From Arthrobacter sp. SW1 (lineage in GTDB: Bacteria; Actinomycetota; Actinomycetes; Actinomycetales; Micrococcaceae), in assembly GCF_001766675.1 (NCBI RefSeq), contig NZ_MJLT01000069.1, positions 62,001-126,000 of the forward strand: 64,000 nt of DNA. The letters run 5' to 3'. The notes beneath the pieces are model-generated. The model made no database searches, was not told the DNA's origin, and was given only the letters and a program-made list of their open reading frames with translations. Below are positions 24,405-32,472 of the stretch, piece by piece. The position numbers were made by a program, and so were the translations under genes. Positions within the stretch are counted from its first letter, which is position 1. The number at the start of each line of letters is the position of its first letter.

Positions 24405-25319
24405 ATGGCCAAGCCCTTCACCCTGACCCAGCTGCGGTACTTCGCGGTGGTGGCCGAACTGGAGAACATGACGGCCGCCGCCGGAGTCCTGAACGTCACG
24501 CAGCCCGCCCTCTCAACCGCCATGGCGCAGTTGGAGGCCAGCCTCGCCACCCAGCTTTTTGTGCGGCAGCGGACCCGTGGAATCCGCCTGACGCCAAGCG
24601 GGAAGCAGTTCGCGCAGGACATCAAGTCGTTCCTGGAGCAGGCGGACTTGCTGTACGAATCCGCACGCGGCATGGCCACCGCGCTTTCCGGCGAACTCAA
24701 GGTGGGGGTCTTCGCCCCGCTTGCGCCGTTCCGGCTGCCGGCCATCCTGCAAACCTTTGAGGCCAGGTATCCCGCGGTGGATGTCTCCATTGTGGAGGCC
24801 GACCTCGCGCGGCTGCAGGAGCTTCTGCTGGACGGGCAGTGCGATGTCGCCCTGATGTACGGCCTCGGCCTGGGAAAAGGATTCAGCTACAAAGTCCTCG
24901 AGCGGATTCCTCCGCACGTCCTGCTCCATGAAGGGCATCCGCTGGCCGTCAGCGGCAGGCGGGAGGTCTCCCTGCGCGAGCTTGAAGGGGAACCGTCGGT
25001 GGTCCTGGACCTGCCGCACAGCCGCGAGTACTACGAGCAGCTCTATGCCATGGCGGGCATCGTGCCTAATGTCCGGCACCGCTTCTCCGGCTATGAAACG
25101 GTGCGGTCGTTCGTGGCCAAGGGCCACGGCTACGCAGTGCTCAACCAGCGTCTGCGCAGTGACACCACGTATTCGGGAGGGCATGTTGTTCCGCTGGGCC
25201 TGACGGATCCGTTCCCGCCGATCGAGGTGATGGTTGTCCGCCCCGAGGGAGTCCAGGCAACGCGCCGGGTCCTGGCTTTCGAGGAAACGTGCCAGCTGGT
25301 GTACGACGAAGGGCCGTAG
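24405..25319 (+). CDS. LysR-family transcriptional regulator
   Basis: The 304-residue protein has the LysR helix-turn-helix (LTQLRYFAVVAELENMTAAAGVLNVTQPALSTAMAQLE) and a periplasmic-binding-like effector domain (about 92-300). ATG 24405 follows GGGAG; a longer frame would begin inside the upstream operator and was rejected. It precedes the transporter-hydrolase cluster on the same strand by about 105 bases and is the likely activator of that cluster. Confidence 0.9.
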   Translation: MAKPFTLTQLRYFAVVAELENMTAAAGVLNVTQPALSTAMAQLEASLATQLFVRQRTRGIRLTPSGKQFAQDIKSFLEQADLLYESARGMATALSGELKVGVFAPLAPFRLPAILQTFEARYPAVDVSIVEADLARLQELLLDGQCDVALMYGLGLGKGFSYKVLERIPPHVLLHEGHPLAVSGRREVSLRELEGEPSVVLDLPHSREYYEQLYAMAGIVPNVRHRFSGYETVRSFVAKGHGYAVLNQRLRSDTTYSGGHVVPLGLTDPFPPIEVMVVRPEGVQATRRVLAFEETCQLVYDEGP

Positions 25320-25373
25320 CCGGTCGCATAAAGGAAAACTATCGGACGGCTAAAAACAATCAATTAGACAGAT

Positions 25374-25387
25374 GTGACCGGCGTCAC
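25374..25387. promoter_or_regulatory. Inverted repeat before the MHS transporter
   Basis: GTGAC-CGGC-GTCAC is a 5-4-5 inverted repeat 37 bases before the transporter start, next to an AT-rich stretch (25350-25370). It could be a GntR- or LysR-type site; the regulator is not known. Confidence 0.35.
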
Positions 25388-25423
25388 TGATCGTGGAACC
25401 ACCCCCTTCAAAGGAGACATCCC

Positions 25424-26773
25424 ATGGTCCTGAAGTACGTCGAGAGTGTCAGTGGAACCCCGGCCGAAAGCTCCGCCCTGAAGTCCGGCACCACGCCGCC
25501 CAAAACCACCGCCATGCAGAAACGGGTGCTGGCCGGCGGCAGCGTTGGCCAGTTCATCGAGTTCTACGATTTCACCCTCTACGGCCTCACCGCCGTCGTC
25601 TTCTCCCAGCTCTTCTTCCCGGGAAGCAACCCGCTCACCGCCATGCTGGCCACCTTCGCCACCTTCGGCGTCGCCTTCGTGGTCCGCCCCTTGGGCGGGC
25701 TGTTCTTCGGTGCGCTGGGGGACCGGATCGGCCGACGGCGGGTCCTCACCATCACGCTCATGGCGATCGGCGGCGCAACCGCCCTGATGGGCCTGCTGCC
25801 CACCTACGCCCAGATCGGCGCCTGGGCTCCGGCACTGCTGGTCCTGTGCCGGCTCATCCAGGGCTTCTCCGCCGGCGGCGAGTCCGTGGGGGCGCCCTCC
25901 TTCGTGTTCGAGCACGCCCCGGTCAACCGGAGGGGCTTCTGGCTCAACATCACCATCGCGGCCACGGCCCTGCCCTCGGTGGTGGCGGGCACCATGATCC
26001 TGATCCTTAGCCAGTCCATGCCCAACGAAGCCTTCATGGCCTGGGGTTGGCGCCTGCCGTTCCTGCTGGCGCTTCCGCTGGCCATGGTCGGTGTGTGGAT
26101 CCGCAGCCGTACCGAGGAGAGTGAAGCCTTCAAGGATGCCCAGGCCGGCCGTACCAAGGAATTCAGCCCCGTCCGTGAGGCCTTCCGGGAGAACAAGCTC
26201 CGCATGGTCCAGGTCATTTTCGTCATGGGCCTGACGGCCATGGGCTTCTACTTCCTGTCCGCGTACTTTGTCTCCTATGTACAGACCACGGGCCACCTGA
26301 GCCGCGAACAGTCCCTCCTGGTGAACGCCGCGGCCCTGGCCCTCTACGCGGTCCTGCTGCCGATCGGCGGCCGGCTGGGTGACCGCTTCGGCCGCAAGCC
26401 GATGCTCATCGCGGGCTCCGCGGTCCTGGCGGTGCTGTCCGTGCCGAGCTTCATGCTCGTGACCAGCGGCAACATCGGCCTTGCACTGCTGGGCCAGTCG
26501 CTTTTCGTCGTGGCGCTCTGCGTCTATGGCGGCGGCTGCTACACCTTCTTCGTCGAAGTCTTCACCACGAAGACCCGCTTCACCTCCGCCGCCGTCAGTT
26601 ACAACGCTGCCTACGCACTCTTTGGCGGCACCGCACCGTTCGTCGGCACCGCCCTGGTCGGGGTCAGCGGCGTCCCGCACATGCCGGGCGTGTACATGGC
26701 GGCCGCGGCCGCCGTCGTACTTCTCCTGGTCACCCTCACCAAAGTGCCCGAGACCCGCGGCCGCCTGGGCTAA
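25424..26773 (+). CDS. Metabolite:proton symporter, MHS family (MFS)
   Basis: The 449-residue protein has 12 membrane segments and the MHS signatures GQFIEFYDFTLYG, GDRIGRRRVL, RLIQGFSAGGE and GDRFGRKP. Relatives include KgtP, ProP and shikimate carriers, which import organic acids or zwitterions with protons. AAAGGAGA lies close before ATG 25424. It opens a run of same-strand genes with an N-carbamoyl hydrolase and an amidase, so it probably imports an amide, ureide or organic acid that those enzymes break down. Confidence 0.9.
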   Translation: MVLKYVESVSGTPAESSALKSGTTPPKTTAMQKRVLAGGSVGQFIEFYDFTLYGLTAVVFSQLFFPGSNPLTAMLATFATFGVAFVVRPLGGLFFGALGDRIGRRRVLTITLMAIGGATALMGLLPTYAQIGAWAPALLVLCRLIQGFSAGGESVGAPSFVFEHAPVNRRGFWLNITIAATALPSVVAGTMILILSQSMPNEAFMAWGWRLPFLLALPLAMVGVWIRSRTEESEAFKDAQAGRTKEFSPVREAFRENKLRMVQVIFVMGLTAMGFYFLSAYFVSYVQTTGHLSREQSLLVNAAALALYAVLLPIGGRLGDRFGRKPMLIAGSAVLAVLSVPSFMLVTSGNIGLALLGQSLFVVALCVYGGGCYTFFVEVFTTKTRFTSAAVSYNAAYALFGGTAPFVGTALVGVSGVPHMPGVYMAAAAAVVLLLVTLTKVPETRGRLG

Positions 26774-26805
26774 GACCGTTTTCCGCTCCAGCAAAGGACT
26801 CCACC

Positions 26806-28038
26806 ATGACTACGCATGCCTTCCTCAAGGATTTCCACCACGTGGCCATCATCGGCGCCACTCCCAACAACGGCGTCGAGCGGCAGGCCGCAACCGCCGA
26901 GGACGGCTTGACCCGGGCCTGGTTTGCGGATTTTGTGCGCGACGCCGGCTGGCAGCTTCGGGTTGACGGCATCGGCAACATGTTCGGGCTGCTGGAGTGG
27001 ACTCCGGGCGCGCCGTACATCCTGATCGGCTCGCATCTGGACAGCCAGCCGCTCGCCGGACGGTTCGACGGCGCCTACGGCGTGATCGCGGCGCTCCACG
27101 CGGCGAAGAGGCTGGACTCGGAGGTAGCCGCGTCCGGTGCCGCGCCGCGCTACAACCTGGCGGTGGTCAACTGGTTCAACGAGGAAGGCAGCCGCTTCGC
27201 CCCGAGCATCATGGGCAGCTCGGTGTTCGCGGGCCTCTTTGACCGTGAGCAGATGCTCGAGGTCCGGGACCTGGCGGGCACCAGCGTCCGCGAGGCCCTG
27301 GAAGGCATCGGCTACCTCGGCACGGACGAGGGGCCGGAGGCGGCCGGCTACGCCGAAATCCACATCGAGCAGGGCCGCATCCTGGAACGTGAAGGCGTGC
27401 CGATCGGCCTGGTGGATTCCAGCTGGTACACCCAGAAGCTGGACATCGAGGTCCTCGGCGAGCAGTCCCACACCGGCGCGACGGCCATGGCCGACCGGCA
27501 CGACGCACTCGTTGCCGCCTCCAAGATCATCCTTATGGTGCATGACGTCACCAAGGACTTCGCCGAGGAGGCGCTGGTGTCCTCGGTAGGCCAGCTGACG
27601 CTGGAGCCCAACTCGCCGATCGTCGTGGCCCGCCGGGTCCACCTGGTGGCCGACCTGCGTTCCGGCGACCCTGACATCGTGCGGGCGGCGCGTGCCACAT
27701 TGCTGCGGGACATCGACGCGCTCGCCAAGGAGCACGACATCAAGGTCAACGTCCGGGACTTCGACATCCGGCCGATCCGGCGCTTCCCCGAGGCCGGCCT
27801 GGAGCTGTCCGAGAAGGTCGCGGCCAACCTTGGCCTCACCGCACGCCGGATCCAGACCATGGCCGGGCATGATTCCGTTGCCCTGAACACGATGGTTCCC
27901 TCGGTGATGCTCTTCATCCCCAGCGTGGACGGCGTTTCGCACTGCGAGCGGGAATTCTCCACCGACGGCGACATGGTCACCGGGGTGGACATGCTTACCG
28001 GAGTGGCGCGCGAACTCGTGGCGGGGGCCCTCGCATGA
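26806..28038 (+). CDS. M20-family N-carbamoyl-L-amino-acid hydrolase / allantoate amidohydrolase
   Basis: The 410-residue metal enzyme shows the family motifs GSHLDSQPLAGRFDG, the acidic NWFNEEGSRF pair, EIHIEQGRILE and the dimerisation-domain GATAMADRHD, ending with SVDGVSHCEREF. These supply two-metal ligands (His, Asp, Glu, His). Members hydrolyse N-carbamoyl amino acids, ureidoglycine or allantoate, releasing ammonia. Start ATG 26806 has AAAGGA upstream; the amidase gene overlaps its stop by four bases, so the two steps are coupled. Confidence 0.9.
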   Translation: MTTHAFLKDFHHVAIIGATPNNGVERQAATAEDGLTRAWFADFVRDAGWQLRVDGIGNMFGLLEWTPGAPYILIGSHLDSQPLAGRFDGAYGVIAALHAAKRLDSEVAASGAAPRYNLAVVNWFNEEGSRFAPSIMGSSVFAGLFDREQMLEVRDLAGTSVREALEGIGYLGTDEGPEAAGYAEIHIEQGRILEREGVPIGLVDSSWYTQKLDIEVLGEQSHTGATAMADRHDALVAASKIILMVHDVTKDFAEEALVSSVGQLTLEPNSPIVVARRVHLVADLRSGDPDIVRAARATLLRDIDALAKEHDIKVNVRDFDIRPIRRFPEAGLELSEKVAANLGLTARRIQTMAGHDSVALNTMVPSVMLFIPSVDGVSHCEREFSTDGDMVTGVDMLTGVARELVAGALA

Positions 28039-29474
28039 GCGCGGCGCATTCCGAGCTGCACTACCTCGATGCCACGACCGCCCTGCGGATGTTCCGCAGC
28101 CGCGAGCTCTCCCCCGTGGAACTCATGGAGGCCGTCATCGCCAGGACAGAGCAGGTCAACGGCAGTATCAACGCCCTGACGGAAACCCTGTTCGAGGCGG
28201 CCCTCCGCGCGGCCCGCCAGGCAGCCACGGCCTACGCCCGGGGCCGCGGGCTGACCCCGCTGCTCGGCCTGCCGGTGGCCGCCAAGGAGAAACACGGCCT
28301 TGCAGGCCACACGCTGTCCCAGGGCCTGATCGCGCAAAAAGACACGCTCGCCACGGAAGACCACCCCGTGATCGCGCGCATCCGGGCCGCCGGCGGGATC
28401 ATCCACACGCGCACCACCACGCCGGAATACAGTTGCGCCACCATCACCCACAGCCCGCTCTGGGGCGTCACCCGGAACCCCTGGAACACCCGGTACTCTC
28501 CCGGCGGGTCCTCCGGTGGTGCCGGAGCCGCCCTGGCCGCCGGGCTGGCTCCGCTCGCCACGGCCTCGGACATCGCAGGCTCAACCCGGCTGCCGGCGTC
28601 GTTCACTGGAACTGTGGGTTTCAAGGCGCCGTACGGCAGGATCCCCGGGCTGGCGCCGCTGTCCGCGGACCATTACCGCGGCGACGGCCCCATGGCCCGG
28701 ACCGTCGCGGACACCGCCCTGCTGGCCGGCGTCATGGCCGGACGGCACCCGGGCGACCACACCTCCCTGGCGGACGGGGCTCCCGTGGCCGTTCCGGCGT
28801 CCGGGGCCGAGGCAGCGCGGGGCATGCGCATCGCGCTCTGTATCCGCCTGGGCAACTACCCCGTGGCGTCCGACGTCGAGGCCAACACCCGCGCGGTGGC
28901 CGCGGCACTGCGGGAGGCCGGCGCCGTCGTGGAGGAAATCGAATTGCCGTGGACCACCGAGTTCATCAGCCGGACCATGTTCACGCACTTCGGCTACCTG
29001 CTGGGGCCGGCCATGGAAGATGAAACTGCCGGAACCGAGGACCAGCTGGCCCCTTACACCCGGCGCTTCATGGCCGACGCCCGAGCTGCCGCGGCAGCGA
29101 ACCGTTTCGTGGATGGCATCCGGGCTGAAACGCAGATCCAGGCCCAGCTCGCCGCCGCGATGGCGGGCTTCGACGCCCTGCTGTGCCCGGCGTCGGCGGT
29201 TCCCGCGCTGGAAGCGGAGGGTGCGTACCTGGATGGAATCGACGCCGGAGGGGTCCACCTGGAGCATTACTGGCAAGGGCACATGACGGGTCCGTTCAAC
29301 ATCACCAACCGCTGCCCCGTGCTCGCCGTGCCGAGCGGGATGGCGGAGTGCGGCATCCCGACAGGTGTGCAGATTGTGGGGCACCCCTTCGACGACGCCG
29401 CCGTCTTCCGGGTGGGCGCCGCCGTCGAGGCACTGCTTCCCTGGGAACAGCGGCGGCCGGCGCTGCAGGGCTGA
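28035..29474 (+). CDS. Amidase-signature enzyme
   Basis: The 479-residue amidase has the Ser-cisSer-Lys triad: Lys in VAAKEKHG (about residue 78), Ser in GGSSGGAGAA and Ser in DIAGSTRLP, where the usual GGS is AGS. It hydrolyses an amide to acid and ammonia. The ATGA overlap with the M20 hydrolase points to one pathway. The closest functional label (indoleacetamide, urethane or heterocycle amidase) cannot be decided. Confidence 0.9.
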   Translation: MSAAHSELHYLDATTALRMFRSRELSPVELMEAVIARTEQVNGSINALTETLFEAALRAARQAATAYARGRGLTPLLGLPVAAKEKHGLAGHTLSQGLIAQKDTLATEDHPVIARIRAAGGIIHTRTTTPEYSCATITHSPLWGVTRNPWNTRYSPGGSSGGAGAALAAGLAPLATASDIAGSTRLPASFTGTVGFKAPYGRIPGLAPLSADHYRGDGPMARTVADTALLAGVMAGRHPGDHTSLADGAPVAVPASGAEAARGMRIALCIRLGNYPVASDVEANTRAVAAALREAGAVVEEIELPWTTEFISRTMFTHFGYLLGPAMEDETAGTEDQLAPYTRRFMADARAAAAANRFVDGIRAETQIQAQLAAAMAGFDALLCPASAVPALEAEGAYLDGIDAGGVHLEHYWQGHMTGPFNITNRCPVLAVPSGMAECGIPTGVQIVGHPFDDAAVFRVGAAVEALLPWEQRRPALQG

Positions 29475-29528
29475 TTCCAGCTCGCAGGCACCCGCCTCTG
29501 GACATCTCTTCCGGACTGTGCACACTTA

Positions 29529-29548
29529 AATTCATCACGTGTTGAATT
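29529..29548. promoter_or_regulatory. 20-bp near-perfect palindrome before the FAD monooxygenase
   Basis: AATTCATCACGTGTTGAATT is symmetric except for one position pair and has CACGTG at its centre. It lies 47 bases before the start of the monooxygenase and suggests that this gene has its own promoter and repressor, separate from the amidase operon. Confidence 0.5.
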
Positions 29549-29594
29549 CGCGGCCGGCCACGACCCGGCCGTTCACGGCCACTGGGGAGGTCCC

Positions 29595-30884
29595 GTGCAC
29601 CAGCCGGATACACAGACAGAAACCACAACATGCGTCATCGCGGGCGGCGGTCCCGCGGGGATCATGCTCGGCCTCCTTTTGGCGCGGGCCGGCGTCGAGG
29701 TCACCGTCCTCGAAAAACACGCCGACTTCCTCCGCGACTTCCGCGGCGACACCGTCCACGCCTCCACCATCCGGCTCCTGGACGAACTCGGCCTCGGCGA
29801 CGGCTTCCGCGCCTTGCCGCAGAACAAGCTGGGGAACTTCCGGCTGCCCACGCCACGCGGCGAAGTGACCCTTGCCGATTTCGACCGCCTCAACCCGCCC
29901 TACGACTACGTGGCCATGGTCCCCCAGTGGGACCTCCTGAATTTCCTGACGGCGGCCGCCGAAGAAGAGCCCTGCTTCACCCTCCGGATGAACACCGAAG
30001 CCACCGGCCTGCTGCACGGCGCCAACGACGGCGGCCGGGTCACCGGCGTCTCCTACCGCACCCGTGACCCCGAAACGGGAGCCGAAACCGGCACCGGAGC
30101 CATCCTGGCCGATCTCACCGTGGCCTGCGACGGCCGCGGCTCGGTGCTGCGCCACGCCGCCGGGCTGGTGCCACAGGAGTTCCCCGTGCCGTTCGATACG
30201 TGGTGGTTCCGGCTCTCGCGCAGCGAGGACGAGCAGGCGCAGATCTCCACCTTGGTGCCGCGATTCGCCGGGAGCGAGGTCCTCCTCAGCCTGACCCGCC
30301 GGGAGTTCTACCAAATCGCCTACTTCGCCGAAAAGGGCAAGGATCCGCAGCTGCGGGCCGAGGGCGTGGAGAGTTTCAGGCAGCGCGTGGCCCGGCTTCG
30401 CCCGGACTTGGCGGACCGGGTGGGCGAAATCCGCTCCATGGACGATCTGCACCTGCTGGACGTGAAGCTGAACCGCATCAGCCGCTGGCACAAACCGGGC
30501 CTGTTGCTGATCGGCGACGCCGCGCACGCCATGTCCCCGGCCGGCGGCGTGGGCATCAACCTGGCCATCCAGGACGCCGTGGCTGCAGCGGCCCGCCTCG
30601 CCGGACCGCTGCTGCGCGGAACGCTCAGCGAGCAGGACCTCGCGGCCGTCCAGCGCCGTCGTTGGTTCCCCACGGTGGTCCTGCAGGCCATCCAGCGCGG
30701 ACTCCACAAGGTCATCTTCGGCCCGGCCGTGTCCGGCGAGGCGAGCGGGCCGCCGTCGCCCCTTGTCTTCCTGGTGCGGCACGTCCCGGCGCTGCGCAAG
30801 CTGCCGGCGCTGCTGATCGCCTTCGGTCCGCGGCCGGAGCACGCTCCGGAGTTCGCCCGACGGCGGCAGTCGGCCGTGCGGTGA
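29595..30884 (+). CDS. FAD-dependent monooxygenase (PHBH fold)
   Basis: The 429-residue flavoprotein has GGGPAGIMLG (ADP binding), the DG motif VACDGRGSVLR and the GD motif LLIGDAAHAMSPAGGVGINLAIQDA of class A aromatic hydroxylases. GGGGAGG precedes GTG 29595. It would use NAD(P)H and O2 to hydroxylate an aromatic or polyketide-like substrate; the C-terminus is longer and more hydrophobic than in PHBH itself. It sits 120 bases after the amidase. Confidence 0.9.
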   Translation: MHQPDTQTETTTCVIAGGGPAGIMLGLLLARAGVEVTVLEKHADFLRDFRGDTVHASTIRLLDELGLGDGFRALPQNKLGNFRLPTPRGEVTLADFDRLNPPYDYVAMVPQWDLLNFLTAAAEEEPCFTLRMNTEATGLLHGANDGGRVTGVSYRTRDPETGAETGTGAILADLTVACDGRGSVLRHAAGLVPQEFPVPFDTWWFRLSRSEDEQAQISTLVPRFAGSEVLLSLTRREFYQIAYFAEKGKDPQLRAEGVESFRQRVARLRPDLADRVGEIRSMDDLHLLDVKLNRISRWHKPGLLLIGDAAHAMSPAGGVGINLAIQDAVAAAARLAGPLLRGTLSEQDLAAVQRRRWFPTVVLQAIQRGLHKVIFGPAVSGEASGPPSPLVFLVRHVPALRKLPALLIAFGPRPEHAPEFARRRQSAVR

Positions 30885-30902
30885 GGCGCCGCCGCAGGCT
30901 TG

Positions 30903-30932
30903 TTGACTGACAATTCTTGACCTGCCTAACGT
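30903..30932 (+). promoter_or_regulatory. Candidate promoter of the PepSY gene
   Basis: TTGACT (30903-30908) and TAACGT (30927-30932) are spaced by 18 bases and point towards the PepSY start 52 bases downstream. No full DtxR/iron box is seen. Confidence 0.35.
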
Positions 30933-30984
30933 CTGCCTTGAGCTTGTTGCTCGGGGAATTCGTACTAGGGGGGCAGATTCCGCC

Positions 30985-32427
30985 ATGCAGCCATCCACCA
31001 GAGACGCCGTACCGGAGCAGTCTGTTTCCTCCCCGCCCGTGAATGGCGGCGCCTGGTTCCGGGCCTTCCTGCTCAGGCTGCATTTCTATGCCGGAATCCT
31101 GGCGGCGCCCTTCCTCCTGATCGCTGCCGTGACTGGCGGCTTGTACGCCCTGACCCCGCAGCTGGAGAAGGTGCTGTACGCGCGGGAACTCCACGTTGAT
31201 CCGGTGCCGGAGCCTTTGCCGTTGTCCGCCCAGGTGCGCTCCGCCGTCGAGCACATGGAGGGGGCGGCTCCGGTGTCCGTGCGGCCGGCGCCCGGGCCGG
31301 AGGACACCGCGAGGGTGCTGTTCGCGGACCCGTCGCTGGGTGAGTCTCAGTTCCGGACGATCTTCCTGGACCCCGGGAACGCTGAGATCCGCGGCGACTT
31401 GCCCAGCTACGGCGGGAGCGGTTCCCTGCCCCTGCGGACCTGGATCTCCAACCTTCACCGCTCGCTCAACCTCGGTGAGCCGGGCCGTATGTACAGCGAA
31501 CTGGCGGCGTCCTGGCTGTGGCTTGTCGCCCTGGGCGGGCTGCTGCTCTGGCTGGACCGACGACGGCGGGAGCGCACCCGGGAGGGCACGCGCCAGGACC
31601 CGGTACGCCGGGCCACTTCCGGCAGGTCCCGGATTCTCCGGCTCCATGGCACCACCGGCGCCGTGCTGCTGGTGGCCTTCCTGTTCCTCTCCTCCAGCGG
31701 CCTGAGCTGGTCCGCCCGCGCAGGGGAGAACATCACGGCCCTCCGCGGCGCCCTCGGCTGGACCACGCCCACGGTTTCAACCGTCCTCCCCGGACACGAT
31801 GCCGCGGACCATGGTGGCCACGGCGAACACTCCGGCCACGGTGGTGATGCCTCCGGGAATGCCGCGGTCCGCCCGGAAAGCTTCGACGAGGTGCTGCGCA
31901 TCGCGCGGGCCGATGTCATCACCGCGCGCATGATCGACATCGCCGTCCCCACGGGTCCGCACAAGGCATGGACGGTGACCGAGGCCGGAAGGGAATGGTC
32001 GGCAACGGCGAGCGTGGTGGCCGTGGATCCCGCTGCGGGAACGGTGACCAGCCGCGCCGACTTCGATGATTTCGGGCCTGCCGCGAAGCTCACCCGCTGG
32101 GCGATCGCGGGCCATATGGGCCTGTTGTTTGGCCTGCCGAACCAGATATTCCTGTTCCTCGTGGCCACGGGCCTCTGCGCCATGATCGTGTGGGGCTACG
32201 TGATGTGGTGGAAGCGGCGGCCCACCAGGGGCAGCGCCTGGGCCTTCGGCCCCGCGCCGCGCGGTGGTTTCCTGAACGGTCCGCGGGCCGGCGTCCTTGC
32301 CGTGATTGCCCTGATGGTGGCGGTAGGGATCTTCCTGCCCCTACTGGGCTGGAGCCTGCTCGCGTTCGTCGCGCTGGACTGCGTGCTGGGGCTCATCAAA
32401 CGACGGCGGCCGTCGCCTGTGAGGTGA
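30985..32427 (+). CDS. PepSY-associated membrane protein (PiuB-like) with His-rich loop
   Basis: The 480-residue protein has four main membrane segments (about residues 32-54, 170-188, 222-242 and 365-395, then a further C-terminal pair) and PepSY-type extracytoplasmic domains with WISNLHRSLNLG. An unusual loop at about 269-286 (GHDAADHGGHGEHSGHGG) carries seven His and may bind metal. Proteins of this type are linked to iron or copper uptake and ferric-siderophore reduction. GGGGGG lies upstream of ATG 30985. Confidence 0.85.
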   Translation: MQPSTRDAVPEQSVSSPPVNGGAWFRAFLLRLHFYAGILAAPFLLIAAVTGGLYALTPQLEKVLYARELHVDPVPEPLPLSAQVRSAVEHMEGAAPVSVRPAPGPEDTARVLFADPSLGESQFRTIFLDPGNAEIRGDLPSYGGSGSLPLRTWISNLHRSLNLGEPGRMYSELAASWLWLVALGGLLLWLDRRRRERTREGTRQDPVRRATSGRSRILRLHGTTGAVLLVAFLFLSSSGLSWSARAGENITALRGALGWTTPTVSTVLPGHDAADHGGHGEHSGHGGDASGNAAVRPESFDEVLRIARADVITARMIDIAVPTGPHKAWTVTEAGREWSATASVVAVDPAAGTVTSRADFDDFGPAAKLTRWAIAGHMGLLFGLPNQIFLFLVATGLCAMIVWGYVMWWKRRPTRGSAWAFGPAPRGGFLNGPRAGVLAVIALMVAVGIFLPLLGWSLLAFVALDCVLGLIKRRRPSPVR

Positions 32428-32472
32428 CCGGCCGTCGTCGGGGGCTTGCCCGCCGCGTGGGAAGATGGGGCG

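Noticed and set aside
30885..30984. DtxR/IdeR iron box before the PepSY gene
   Set aside because: Only a short CCTAAC-like half is present; the symmetric half is missing.
29535..30998. Minus-strand frame of 487 codons opposite the FAD monooxygenase
   Set aside because: It is a GC-rich antisense shadow; the plus strand has full flavin motifs.
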